Source: Frateuria flava (lineage in GTDB: Bacteria; Pseudomonadota; Gammaproteobacteria; Xanthomonadales; Rhodanobacteraceae). Taken from it: 64,000 nt of DNA. The number at the start of each line of letters is the position of its first letter. Within the stretch, counting starts at the first letter, position 1. Positions 18,194 through 27,142 of the stretch are shown here, in pieces. The stretch covers positions 1-64,000 of the forward strand of contig NZ_JAGJRS010000019.1 in NCBI RefSeq assembly GCF_017837635.1. The letters are read 5' to 3'. The translations under genes and the position numbers were made by a program. The notes beneath the pieces are model-generated. The model was given only the letters and a program-made list of their open reading frames with translations. It was not told the origin of the DNA and did no database searches.

Positions 18194-19801
18194 TCAGGGC
18201 GAACCCGCAACCGGCTTGCCACCGACCGTGTCCAGGAAGCGCGGCGGCTGCCAGGCCTGGGCATGCTGCTCGAAGCCGTAGCCGATCGAGATCAGCGTGG
18301 GCTCGCTCCACTTGGCGCCGAACAACACGATCCCTACCGGCAGGCCATGGGCGAAGCCGGCCGGCACGGTAATGGATGGATAGCCGGCCACCGCCGCTGG
18401 TTGCGATGCGCCGCCGACCGTCGGGTCGCCGCTCACGATATGGTCGCCGAGCACCAGGTCGGTGACGAATGCCGGACCCCACGACGGCGCCAGCAGCGCG
18501 TCCAGGTGATCCTTGGCCAGTGCCGCATCGATGCCTTCGGGGCCGGCCAGCCGCTTGGCCCTGGCCAGCGTGTCGGTGTATTTCTTTTCGGTGAGCGGCC
18601 CCATGCCTTGCGCCTGCTCGAACAACTCCTGGCCGAACCACGGCATCTCCTGCTCCGCGTGCGCCTTGTCGAAAGCGATCAGATCGGAGAGCGTTCTGAC
18701 CTTGAGGTTCGGGCGGCTGGCCAGATACGCATTGATGTCGTGCTTGAACTCGTACAGCAGCACGGTCATTTCCGGTGCGCCGAGGTCCGACAGATGCGGC
18801 ACGGTGACCGGGTCGACGATGACGGCGCCTTGCGCCTTCATCAGCGCGATGGCCTGCTCCAGCACGCGGTCGGCGTTGGGTTCGGCGCCGGCGAGCTGGC
18901 GCACCACGCCGATGCGCTTGCCCTTCAGGCCATTGGGATCGAGGAAACGGGTGTAGTCGGTGGCGTGCTTGTCCGCTTCGGCCGTGGCCGGATCGCGCGG
19001 ATCGCTGCCGGCGATCACGCTGAGCAGCGCCGCGGCATCGGCCACGCTGCGCGCCATCGGCCCGGCGGTGTCCTGGCTGTGTGCGATCGGCACGATGCCG
19101 CTGCGGCTGACCAGACCCAGCGTGGGCTTGATGCCGACGATACCGTTGCTGGCGGCGGGGCAGATGATCGAGCCGTCCGTCTCGGTGCCGATCGCCACGG
19201 TCGCCAGCCCGGCGGCCACTGCCGCGCCGGAACCGGCACTCGAACCGCAGGGGTTGCGGTCGAGCACATAGGGGTTCTTCGTCTGCCCGCCACGTCCGCT
19301 CCAGCCGCTGCTGGCATGGTTGGAGCGGAAGTTGGCCCACTCGCTGAGGTTGGTCTTGCCCAGCACCAGCGCGCCGGCCTTGCGCAGCCGTTCGACCAGT
19401 CCGGCGTCGCGCGGTGCCGGCGCGTCGGCCAGCGCCAGCGAACCGGCGGTGGTGAGCATGCGGTCGCCGGTGTCGATGTTGTCCTTGAGCAGCACGGGCA
19501 CGCCGTAGAGCGGGCCGCGCTTGGCCTTGGCACGCCCGGCATCGAGCGAGGCGGCGAGCTTGAGCGCGTCGGGATTGGTTTCGATCACCGATCGCAGGGT
19601 CGGTCCGGCCTGGTCGATCTGCGCGATGCGGTCGAGGAACTGCCGCGCCAGCGTGCGGCTGTCCAGCGAGCCGGCGTCCATCTGCTGCTGCAGCTGGTCG
19701 ATCGAGGCCCAGGCGAGTGGCTGGACCGGTTGCGCCGCCATCGCCGGACCGGCGAGCAGCAGGGAGATGAGCAGGGCAAGGCGGGCGGGCGAGAGTTTCA
19801 C
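18194..19801 (-). CDS. Secreted amidase-signature hydrolase
   Basis: The 535-residue product from GTG at 19801 has a signal peptide (MKLSPARLALLISLLLAGPA, cleavage near AMA-AQ) and a full amidase-signature domain. The Ser-cisSer-Lys triad is visible as K106 (VLLKDNID), S187 (CGSSAGSG) and S211 (TETDGSI). The family cleaves amide bonds of varied substrates. Secretion argues against the GatA role in tRNA charging. GGAGG (19807-19811, minus strand) fixes the GTG start over an in-frame ATG 69 nt upstream. It diverges from the cytochrome genes by 120 nt. The substrate is unknown. Confidence 0.88.
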   Translation of the reverse strand: MKLSPARLALLISLLLAGPAMAAQPVQPLAWASIDQLQQQMDAGSLDSRTLARQFLDRIAQIDQAGPTLRSVIETNPDALKLAASLDAGRAKAKRGPLYGVPVLLKDNIDTGDRMLTTAGSLALADAPAPRDAGLVERLRKAGALVLGKTNLSEWANFRSNHASSGWSGRGGQTKNPYVLDRNPCGSSAGSGAAVAAGLATVAIGTETDGSIICPAASNGIVGIKPTLGLVSRSGIVPIAHSQDTAGPMARSVADAAALLSVIAGSDPRDPATAEADKHATDYTRFLDPNGLKGKRIGVVRQLAGAEPNADRVLEQAIALMKAQGAVIVDPVTVPHLSDLGAPEMTVLLYEFKHDINAYLASRPNLKVRTLSDLIAFDKAHAEQEMPWFGQELFEQAQGMGPLTEKKYTDTLARAKRLAGPEGIDAALAKDHLDALLAPSWGPAFVTDLVLGDHIVSGDPTVGGASQPAAVAGYPSITVPAGFAHGLPVGIVLFGAKWSEPTLISIGYGFEQHAQAWQPPRFLDTVGGKPVAGSP

Positions 19802-19885
19802 GGCGGCCTCCGGTGGGTCGGTGTGCAATGGCGCATGACGGTGCGGCATGGTGTCGCGCCGGCGCAGCATATCCCTCCTGCGCGC

Positions 19886-19914
19886 CTGCCGCGCCTCCTG
19901 CCGCTACCTATAAT
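19886..19914 (+). promoter_or_regulatory. Promoter of cytochrome genes, possibly leaderless
   Basis: A perfect TATAAT at 19909-19914 lies only 7 nt before the ATG at 19922. Transcription would start at or next to the A of the start codon. The -35 position holds CTGCCG, which is weak. No ribosome site fits between, which supports a leaderless mRNA. Confidence 0.5.
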
Positions 19915-19921
19915 CCCACGC

Positions 19922-20653
19922 ATGAGCCTGCTTTCCTCCGTGTGCCTGGCGCCGGCCCTTCTGGTCGTCGCGCTGTCCGTCACCGCCGCGCGGGCCGCCG
20001 ACGCGCCCAACGTGCCCGATACCCTCAAGCAACGCATCGCCGCCTGCACCGCGTGCCATGGCGAGCATGGCGAGGGCACGCCCGAGACCGGCTTCTTTCC
20101 GCGCCTGGCCGGCAAGCCCGCCGGCTACCTCGCGCGACAGATCCGCAACTTCCAGGATGGCCTGCGCAAGTACGCACCGATGGAATACACCGTGCGCGGC
20201 CTGTCCCCCGAATACATGCACGAGATCGCCGGCTATTTCGCCGCGCAGCAGGTGCCTTACCAGCGCTCGCCGCTGCCGCGTGTGACCGACGCGATCCTCA
20301 AGCGCGGCGAGGTACTCGCCACCCAGGGCGACCCCGCGCACAAGGTCCCCGCTTGCGCGGCCTGCCACGGCGAGCATCTGACCGGTGTGGAACCGGACAT
20401 CCCGGGCCTGGTCGGGTTGCCCTACGACTACATCAGCGCGCAGCTGGGCGCATGGCGCACGCACACACGCGCGATGGTCGCTCCGGACTGCATGGCGACC
20501 ATCGCCGGTCGCCTGAGCGAGGCCGACATCACGGCGGTGTCGGCCTGGCTGGCCGCGCACGACGTGCCGGCCAACATCCACGCCCAGCCGGCCGGGTCGG
20601 TGACGCCACCGCTGGCCTGTGGTGTCCTGCAGGCGAAGGAGGCCACGCGATGA
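19922..20653 (+). CDS. Di-haem cytochrome c (c4-like), secreted
   Basis: The 243-residue product has a signal peptide (cleavage near ARA-AD, residue 25) and two haem-binding motifs, CTACH (42-46) and CAACH (145-149), each in a c-type fold with candidate Met ligands (M87 in KYAPMEYT; a second in RAMVAP). It should act as a periplasmic electron carrier. The start is the ATG just after a TATAAT. The frame is open far upstream, but only as a shadow of the amidase. The stop overlaps the next cytochrome gene (ATGA). Confidence 0.88.
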   Translation: MSLLSSVCLAPALLVVALSVTAARAADAPNVPDTLKQRIAACTACHGEHGEGTPETGFFPRLAGKPAGYLARQIRNFQDGLRKYAPMEYTVRGLSPEYMHEIAGYFAAQQVPYQRSPLPRVTDAILKRGEVLATQGDPAHKVPACAACHGEHLTGVEPDIPGLVGLPYDYISAQLGAWRTHTRAMVAPDCMATIAGRLSEADITAVSAWLAAHDVPANIHAQPAGSVTPPLACGVLQAKEATR

Positions 20654-21933
20654 AGTGGCTTCTGCGTGGTTTCTTCGCCCTGCTGGTGGTTGCGATCGCC
20701 GTGGTCGCCTGGTGGCTGTTCGCCCGGCACCACGCTGCGATACCACCCGCGCAGACCACCGCGGCCAAACTTCAGGACCCGGCATTGATCGCGCGCGGCG
20801 CCTATCTGGCTACGGTCGGCGACTGTGCGGCCTGCCACACCGCCCAGGGCGGCAAGCCCTATGCCGGCGGGCGCGCGCTGCCCACGCCGTTCGGCCAGGT
20901 GCCGGCTCCCAACCTCACGCCGGACGACGCCACGGGCCTGGGGCAGTGGTCGTTCGACGCGTTCTGGCGCGCGCTGCACGAAGGCGTCGGACGGGATGGC
21001 CATGCGCTCTACCCGGCTTTCCCGTACACCTCCTACACCAAGGTCAGCCGGGAGGACGCGTTCGCGCTGTTCGCCTACCTCAAGACCCTGCCGCCGGTGC
21101 GCAACCAGACGGGTGCGCCGTCGCTGCGCTTCCCCTACGACCTGCGGGCCGGCCTGGCCACCTGGCGCACGCTCTACTTCCGCCCCGGCGAATTCGTGCC
21201 CGACCCGAAGCAGTCGGCCGAGTGGAATCGTGGCGCCTACCTGGTGCAGGGCCTGGGCCACTGCAACGAATGCCACGTCGCCCGCGACAATCTCGGTGGC
21301 CTGCCCAGCAACGAAACGCTCACCGGCGGCCAGATTCCCGCGCAGAACTGGTACGCGCCCGACCTCAGTACGCACGCCCACGGCGGCCTGGAAGGCTGGA
21401 GCACGGACGACATCGTGACGCTGCTACGCACCGGCCAGTCCCGCAAGGGCGCCGCGTTCGGGCCCATGGCCGACGTGGTCATGCAGAGCACGCAGCACAT
21501 GCACGAGGACGACCTGCGTGCCATTGCCGTCTACCTGCAGTCCCTGCCGCCGCGCCCCGCGCCGGCGCCCGGTGGCAGCCAGGTGGACGCGACCGCGCGG
21601 CTCGACCGCGGTGCCGACCTCTACGACCGGCAGTGCGCCAGCTGCCACGGCAAGGACGGCCAGGGCGTGACCAATGTCTATCCACCGCTGGCCGGTAATT
21701 CGTCAGTGACCGAGCCGACCGGCATCAACGCCATCCGCATCGTGCTGCTTGGCGGCTTCGCACCCACCACCGCCGCCCACCCGCGGCCGTATTCGATGCC
21801 GCCGTTCGCGCAGCAGCTGAGTGACGGCGACGTTGCCGCGGTCGTCAGCTACATCCGCCACGCCTGGTCGAACAACGCGGCGCCGGTGACGGAGCGCGAC
21901 GTGGCGGCGTATCGGCACACACCGGTCGAGTGA
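20650..21933 (+). CDS. Tri-haem cytochrome c, dehydrogenase cytochrome-subunit type
   Basis: The 427-residue product has an N-terminal membrane anchor or uncleaved signal (residues 7-24) and three haem motifs: CAACH (59-63), CNECH (205-209) and CASCH (329-333). This layout is that of the cytochrome subunit of membrane alcohol, gluconate or sorbitol dehydrogenases, which passes electrons to ubiquinone. No dehydrogenase gene is adjacent; the neighbours are a di-haem cytochrome and an amidase. The ATGA overlap indicates co-translation with the di-haem gene. The electron donor is unknown. Confidence 0.88.
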   Translation: MKWLLRGFFALLVVAIAVVAWWLFARHHAAIPPAQTTAAKLQDPALIARGAYLATVGDCAACHTAQGGKPYAGGRALPTPFGQVPAPNLTPDDATGLGQWSFDAFWRALHEGVGRDGHALYPAFPYTSYTKVSREDAFALFAYLKTLPPVRNQTGAPSLRFPYDLRAGLATWRTLYFRPGEFVPDPKQSAEWNRGAYLVQGLGHCNECHVARDNLGGLPSNETLTGGQIPAQNWYAPDLSTHAHGGLEGWSTDDIVTLLRTGQSRKGAAFGPMADVVMQSTQHMHEDDLRAIAVYLQSLPPRPAPAPGGSQVDATARLDRGADLYDRQCASCHGKDGQGVTNVYPPLAGNSSVTEPTGINAIRIVLLGGFAPTTAAHPRPYSMPPFAQQLSDGDVAAVVSYIRHAWSNNAAPVTERDVAAYRHTPVE

Positions 21934-22304
21934 CATCGGCGCCTGCCCCGCGAGCATGGGGCGCGAGCGCGGCGGTGCGCCCTCAGCCGATGCCTTCGAC
22001 AAGAAGCGGCAACTCGCTGCCGATGGAGCGCCGCACCGCGTCCAAAGCTGCCCTCGACCCTGCGGCGGAATGACCTATTGCAGCGAACGTGTGATACGCG
22101 TTTGGTGCAACCACGCATGATCCGGTCGTGCCGGTACGTTGGCACGCTTTCTGCTCACCGATCCGCGTCGTGAAAAGCAGGTAAAGATTCTCGGGTAGCA
22201 CGGTGTCCGTGCGGCACGACGTTCCCTTTTCCCCCTCGACAGACTTCGCGTACGCGCCACTGGCGTGTGCGCTCCTTCAGTGCACCCGGAACGTTCCCCT
22301 CCCA
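21934..22304 (+). other. Intergenic region between cytochrome and autotransporter genes
   Basis: This 371-nt stretch shows no credible gene. A short stem (GCCCC with GGGGC near 21945-21962) follows the cytochrome stop and may be a weak terminator. A sigma-54-like promoter lies at 22140-22155. The ribosome site before the autotransporter ATG is weak. Confidence 0.6.
22140..22155 (+). promoter_or_regulatory. Candidate sigma-54 promoter upstream of the autotransporter
   Basis: The sequence TGGCACGctttCTGCT matches the -24/-12 consensus TGGCACG-N4-TTGCW at all but one position, with GG and GC the required 12 nt apart. The start would be near 22166, leaving a leader of about 140 nt. No enhancer-binding site could be assigned. 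Confidence 0.5.
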
Positions 22305-25300
22305 ATGAACAAAATCTTCCGCATCGTCTGGAACAAGGCGCTTCGTCAATTCATGGTGGCCTCCGAACTGGCGCGGTCCGCGCGCGCCGCCGGCACGGTG
22401 GACATGCGCCGCCGCACCGTGTTGTCTGGCGCGCTCGCGCTTGCCATGTTGACCGTGGCGCCGCTGAGCCAGGCGCACACCACTTCGGTCGGCTACGTCG
22501 CGCCGCTGGGTACCAGTGGCACCATCACGTTCTGGTACGGCACCTACCATCCCATCGGCTCCGATGCGGCCGGCACCTACGAGGGGCATTTCGAGCTGTC
22601 CGGCGACAACGGATTTTCCGCAACGGCGAACTTCTCGCAGATCGTGGGCGCAGGCCAGACCGACACCAACCGGCCCATCGGGCTGGAAGATGGCGTGAAC
22701 AATTTCTATGCACTGAGCGATTCGGGCACGTATCTCTCTCCGACGCCAGGCTCGACCGGCCCGGCCAAGACCTGGGAAGGCGTGACCTTCGTCGGCCTGA
22801 CCGCAGGCACCTATACGTACCGCTATGTCGCGGCCGACGTGCCGACCGATTTCTGGCATCCCTACGCGCCGGTCCTCACCAACACGCTGGTCGTGACCGC
22901 GGCGGACCTCAACGGCTTTCCGATGCTTCCAGGCGAGACTTATACGCAGGACGATCCGGAACTGAACCAGCCCGATTCGATCGTGTTCAACGGCGGCACG
23001 TATGCCCCGACGATCGACACCACGAACGGGCAGCCGGTGACGATCCGCGCCGGTGGCGGCACTGTCGATACCACCGGTGGCGACGTCGAATTTACCGGCG
23101 GCGTCGATGGCACCGGTTCATTGACCAAGACCGGCGACGGTACCCTGACGCTGGACGGCACCAGCAGCTACAGCGGCGGCACGACCGTGCAGCAGGGCAC
23201 GCTGCGAGGCGATACCGACAGCCTGCAGGGCGACATCACCAACAACGGCACGGTCGATTTCGACCAGACCACCGACGGCACCTACGGCGGCGACCTGAGC
23301 GGCACCGGCACCCTGGTGAAGGACGGCAACGGCACGCTGGTGCTGACCGGCGACAACAGCTACAGCGGGGGCACCACGGTCAACGGCGGCACGCTGCAGG
23401 GCGATACCGACAGCCTGCAGGGCGACATCACCAACAACGGCACGGTCGATTTCAACCAGACCACCGACGGCATCTACACCGGCGACCTGAGCGGCACCGG
23501 CACCCTGGTGAAGGACGGCAACGGCACGCTGGTGCTGACCGGCGACAACAGCTACAGCGGCGGCACCACGGTCAACGGTGGCACGCTGCAGGGTGATACC
23601 GGCAGCCTGCAGGGCGACATCACCAACAACGGCACGGTCGATTTCAACCAGACCACCGACGGCACCTACACCGGCGACCTGAGCGGCATCGGCACGCTGG
23701 TGAAGGACGGCAACGGCACGCTGGTGCTGACCGGCGACAACAGCTACAGCGGGGGCACCACGGTCAACGGCGGCACGCTGCAGGGCGATACCGGCAGCCT
23801 GCAGGGCGACATCACCAACAACGGCACGGTCGATTTCGACCAGACCACCGATGGCACCTACACCGGCGACCTGAGCGGCACCGGCACCCTGGTGAAGGAC
23901 GGCAACGGCACGCTGGTGCTGATCGGCGACAACCGCTACAGCGGCGGCACCACGGTCAACGGCGGCACGCTGCAGGGTGATACCGGCAGCCTGCAGGGCA
24001 ACATCACCAACAACGGCACGGTCGATTTCCACCAGACCACCGGCGGCACCTACACCGGCGACCTGAGCGGCACCGGCACCCTGGTGAAGGATGGCAACGG
24101 CACGCTGGTGCTGACCGGCGACAACCGCTACAGCGGCGGCACCACGGTCAACGGCGGCACGCTGCAGGGTGATACCGGCAGCCTGCAGGGCAACATCACC
24201 AACAACGGCACGGTCGATTTCCACCAGACCACCGACGGCACCTACACCGGCGACCTGAGCGGCACCGGGACGCTGGTGAAGGACGGCAACGGCACGCTGG
24301 TGCTGACCGGCGACAACAGCTACAGCGGCGGCACCACGGTCAACGGCGGTACGCTCCAGGGCGACAGCCGCAGTCTGCAGGGCGACATCCGCAACAACGG
24401 CACGCTGGACTTCTCGCAGTCGACCAACGGCAGCTACATCGGTGCCATCAGCGGCAGCGGCGGCGTGGTCAAGGACGGCAGCGGTACGCTGACGATCACG
24501 GGCAACGCGTCGCACCACGGCGGCACCACGGTCAACGACGGCACGCTGGTGCTCAGCGGCAACAACACTTACACCGGCGGCACCACCCTCAACGGCGGCT
24601 CGCTGCGGATCGCCAGTGACCTCAACCTGGGCAATGCGTCCAGCCCGATCATCTTCAACGGCGGCGACCTCACGGTCACCCAGTCGATGGCGAGCGATCG
24701 CGACATGGTAATCAACGCCGACAACGCTTCGGTCACCACGCTGGCGGGCGTCACGCTCACCGCCAACGGCGACATGAGCGGCACCGGCGGGTTGGTCAAG
24801 CGCGGTGGTGGCACGCTGGTGGTGACCGGCAAGAACACCTTTACCGGCGGCGCGCTGATCGATGGCGGTGTCATCCGGATCGACAGCGGCTCCTCGCTGG
24901 GTACCGGTGTGATCGTGCTGCAGGGCGGTACCCTGCAGACGGTCGAGACGCTGGGCACGGGCCAGACCGTGCTGGTGAGCGGCAACTCCGGCGTCAATAC
25001 CGAGGTCGGCACAACCACCGAGCTGAGTGGCCAGATTCTGACCACCGGCAGTGTCGGTTGCTTCGTCAAGAGCGGCAAGGGCACCCTCAACATGACCGGT
25101 GCCGCGACGCTCGCCAACGGCACCTGCGTGCAGGACGGCATGCTGCGCGCCAACGGCGAGCTGACCAGCTGGGTCCAGGTCGACCGCCCGGGCATGGTGC
25201 GTGGCGTGGGCTTGGTCAAGGGGGCGGTCAACGTCGAGGGCACGCTGGCGCCGGGCAACTCGCCGGGCACGCTGTCGGTCGCGGGCGCGGTAACGATGCA

Positions 25301-26723
25301 CGAAGGCAGTACCCTGCAGATCGACATCGACGGCAAGGGCACCGGCACCGGCAAGGGCAACTACTCGCGCCTGCTGGTCGGCGACACGTTCGTGGCCGAC
25401 GGCACACTGGCGCCGGTTCTGCGTGGCATCACCGGCGATGCGTCCAACACCTTCACGCCGGAACTGGGCGATGTTTACACCGTGGTCGAGGCAAGCGGAG
25501 GCGTACAGGGCCGTTTCGATGTCCTGCAGCAGCCATCGATGGGCCTGGCGGCCAACACCCGCTTCCAGGTGTTCTACGTGGACGGCCATGCGGTACAGCT
25601 GTTTGTCACCCCAGCCTCCTACGCCACCCTGGTGGGCGGCGCCGCGAACGGCAACACCGTCCGCGCGGGTGCGGCGGTGGATCGCATGGTGGCCTCACAG
25701 GACGCAGGCACCGACAGCGCCGACCAGCACCAGTTGCTGTTTGCCCTTGCTGGCATGCGTGCCGCGGCGCTGCCGCAGGTGATGCAGGATCTGGCCGGCG
25801 AGGCGCACGCGCAGACCGCCGCGATGGCGCGCGAGGCAAGCCTGGGCCTGTCCGGCGACATGAGCGATCACCTGGCCGAGTCGTCGATCGATCAGGCCGG
25901 ACACGGCGACCGTGCGTGGGTCACGCTATCGCAAGGCGGCTACCGCGCGTTGACCGACGCGCAGGCATCGGGCTTCCACTCGCAGCAGAGCCGGGCCAGT
26001 GTGGGCCTGGATGCTTACCGCGGCGATGCCGTGATGTGGGGCGTCGGCATCGCGCACACCGAGTCGCGGCTGGAGAACATTCCCGCTTCCGGCAACGTGC
26101 GTGGTAACGGCGCGCTGCTGTATGGCGAACTGGCCGCCGGCCCCGCGCTGGTCGATGGCACCGCCTCGTGGTCGAAGGACCAGTGGCGCACCCGTCGCGC
26201 CGATCCGCTGGCGTCGGGGGGCAGCCTGTCCTCGCAGGCTGACGGCCACAGCATGGCCGCCAGTGTGACAGCGCGCTTCCCGCTGCGGCACGAAGGGCTG
26301 CGTATCGAACCCTACGTGCAAGCGGTGTGGCAGCGGGTCAGCCGCGACGGCTTCGTCGAGGCTGGCGACGCGGCGGCCCGCCTCGGCGTGGGTCGCTACG
26401 ATGAAATCGGCACGCGCCTGCTGGCCGGTCTGAAGCTGGGCTCCACCGCGCAGGATCCGCTCGGCTCCAGCACCACCTGGCGCCTCGGTGCGGCGGCCGG
26501 GCGGGACTTCGGCGCCACGCTCAACCCGGTGGTCGACGCCACGCTGGCGGGCGAGTCGTTCGCGGTGCGCACGCCCTCGATGGGCGGGACCCTGCTCAAG
26601 CTCGACGCCAGCGGCACGCTGCGCCTGGGCAAGCAGACCTACCTGTACGGCGGACTCAACTCCACCACGGGCCATGACCGCGCCGCCTACGGCGTGAACG
26701 CAGGCGTGCGCGTGCAGTTCTAG
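22305..26723 (+). CDS. Type Va autotransporter with PATR-like tandem repeats
   Basis: The 1,472-residue product begins with an extended signal peptide region (MNKIFRIVWNKALRQFMVAS), a mark of large type V secreted proteins, then a hydrophobic signal ending near SQAHT. The passenger holds an N-terminal domain of unknown type (about 60-280). It is followed by six exact 64-residue units with the passenger-associated motif GTLVLTGDNSYSGGTTVNGG and degenerate copies up to about residue 1000. The C-terminal 280 residues form the outer-membrane beta-barrel, from about GDRAWVTLSQGGYRAL to YGVNAGVRVQF, ending in Phe. An alternative start at 22203 is rejected because the ESPR starts at 22305. The role is probably adhesion or surface display, by analogy only. 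Confidence 0.9.
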   Translation: MNKIFRIVWNKALRQFMVASELARSARAAGTVDMRRRTVLSGALALAMLTVAPLSQAHTTSVGYVAPLGTSGTITFWYGTYHPIGSDAAGTYEGHFELSGDNGFSATANFSQIVGAGQTDTNRPIGLEDGVNNFYALSDSGTYLSPTPGSTGPAKTWEGVTFVGLTAGTYTYRYVAADVPTDFWHPYAPVLTNTLVVTAADLNGFPMLPGETYTQDDPELNQPDSIVFNGGTYAPTIDTTNGQPVTIRAGGGTVDTTGGDVEFTGGVDGTGSLTKTGDGTLTLDGTSSYSGGTTVQQGTLRGDTDSLQGDITNNGTVDFDQTTDGTYGGDLSGTGTLVKDGNGTLVLTGDNSYSGGTTVNGGTLQGDTDSLQGDITNNGTVDFNQTTDGIYTGDLSGTGTLVKDGNGTLVLTGDNSYSGGTTVNGGTLQGDTGSLQGDITNNGTVDFNQTTDGTYTGDLSGIGTLVKDGNGTLVLTGDNSYSGGTTVNGGTLQGDTGSLQGDITNNGTVDFDQTTDGTYTGDLSGTGTLVKDGNGTLVLIGDNRYSGGTTVNGGTLQGDTGSLQGNITNNGTVDFHQTTGGTYTGDLSGTGTLVKDGNGTLVLTGDNRYSGGTTVNGGTLQGDTGSLQGNITNNGTVDFHQTTDGTYTGDLSGTGTLVKDGNGTLVLTGDNSYSGGTTVNGGTLQGDSRSLQGDIRNNGTLDFSQSTNGSYIGAISGSGGVVKDGSGTLTITGNASHHGGTTVNDGTLVLSGNNTYTGGTTLNGGSLRIASDLNLGNASSPIIFNGGDLTVTQSMASDRDMVINADNASVTTLAGVTLTANGDMSGTGGLVKRGGGTLVVTGKNTFTGGALIDGGVIRIDSGSSLGTGVIVLQGGTLQTVETLGTGQTVLVSGNSGVNTEVGTTTELSGQILTTGSVGCFVKSGKGTLNMTGAATLANGTCVQDGMLRANGELTSWVQVDRPGMVRGVGLVKGAVNVEGTLAPGNSPGTLSVAGAVTMHEGSTLQIDIDGKGTGTGKGNYSRLLVGDTFVADGTLAPVLRGITGDASNTFTPELGDVYTVVEASGGVQGRFDVLQQPSMGLAANTRFQVFYVDGHAVQLFVTPASYATLVGGAANGNTVRAGAAVDRMVASQDAGTDSADQHQLLFALAGMRAAALPQVMQDLAGEAHAQTAAMAREASLGLSGDMSDHLAESSIDQAGHGDRAWVTLSQGGYRALTDAQASGFHSQQSRASVGLDAYRGDAVMWGVGIAHTESRLENIPASGNVRGNGALLYGELAAGPALVDGTASWSKDQWRTRRADPLASGGSLSSQADGHSMAASVTARFPLRHEGLRIEPYVQAVWQRVSRDGFVEAGDAAARLGVGRYDEIGTRLLAGLKLGSTAQDPLGSSTTWRLGAAAGRDFGATLNPVVDATLAGESFAVRTPSMGGTLLKLDASGTLRLGKQTYLYGGLNSTTGHDRAAYGVNAGVRVQF
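23211..24362 (+). repeat. Six tandem 192-bp units within the autotransporter gene
   Basis: The landmark GATACC starts at 23211, 23403, 23595, 23787, 23979 and 24171, and its degenerate counterpart GACAGC at 24363. The spacing is therefore 192 bp (64 codons) every time. Units are nearly identical at the DNA level, with a few changes (for example AGC to CGC, giving Asn-Ser or Asn-Arg). Half copies lie on each side. Such identity points to recent duplication or gene conversion. Confidence 0.95.
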
Positions 26724-26747
26724 GGACGGAGCCGCGCAGCCGAGACA

Positions 26748-26782
26748 GCCGCCGCCGGAGCAACCAGCGGCGGCTTTTTTTT
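26748..26782 (+). terminator. Rho-independent terminator of the autotransporter gene
   Basis: An 8-bp GC stem (26748-26755 with 26767-26774) with an 11-nt loop is followed by eight T residues (26775-26782). It lies 24 nt after the stop codon. Confidence 0.93.
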
Positions 26783-27142
26783 ATCCTGGCGTCACGCGCC
26801 ACTTCCGTGTCCGAGGGAGTGCCCCCGTGTCGGACATCGCGCCGCCCACGCTGCGGGAAGAAGGCGGACTGGACGCGCCTTGCCCGTAACGGGAGGGAGC
26901 GAGCGCGGGAAGCGCCGCATGCGCTCGCCTCTGCGAAGGACGCCCTTCCCGCGGCATGCGGCAGTCGCGAACAGGGTGCGTTCCTGCAAGGCGCCTGGCG
27001 GCCGGAGCCACGCTTTACACCACGTCGTGTCCACACCCGGGCGGCCGAGGCAACTCGCGCCCCACCTCGGTGAAGCACGCGCTGTGCGTCCATCGTCGGA
27101 CCTTCAAAGCTCGCCTCTTACGACGCGAGCGCTTGCAGGTGT
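26783..27142. other. Intergenic region, nothing recognised
   Basis: About 360 nt separate the autotransporter terminator from the convergent mug-like gene. Short open frames exist on both strands but have no recognisable motif or good ribosome site. No repeat or RNA gene was seen. Confidence 0.5.

Noticed and set aside
18002-19921. A plus-strand N-terminal extension of the di-haem cytochrome
   Set aside because: It is antisense to the amidase gene. The cytochrome signal peptide begins at 19922.
23211-24362. A CRISPR array
   Set aside because: Units are 192 bp, contiguous and coding, without spacers of constant size. No cas genes are present.
23118-25589. An 823-residue frame antisense to the autotransporter
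   Set aside because: It simply reflects the repeats. The plus strand has the signal region, PATR motifs and barrel.
26783-27142. Small genes of 70-120 residues in this gap
   Set aside because: No ribosome site, no conserved motif and strong overlap between strands.
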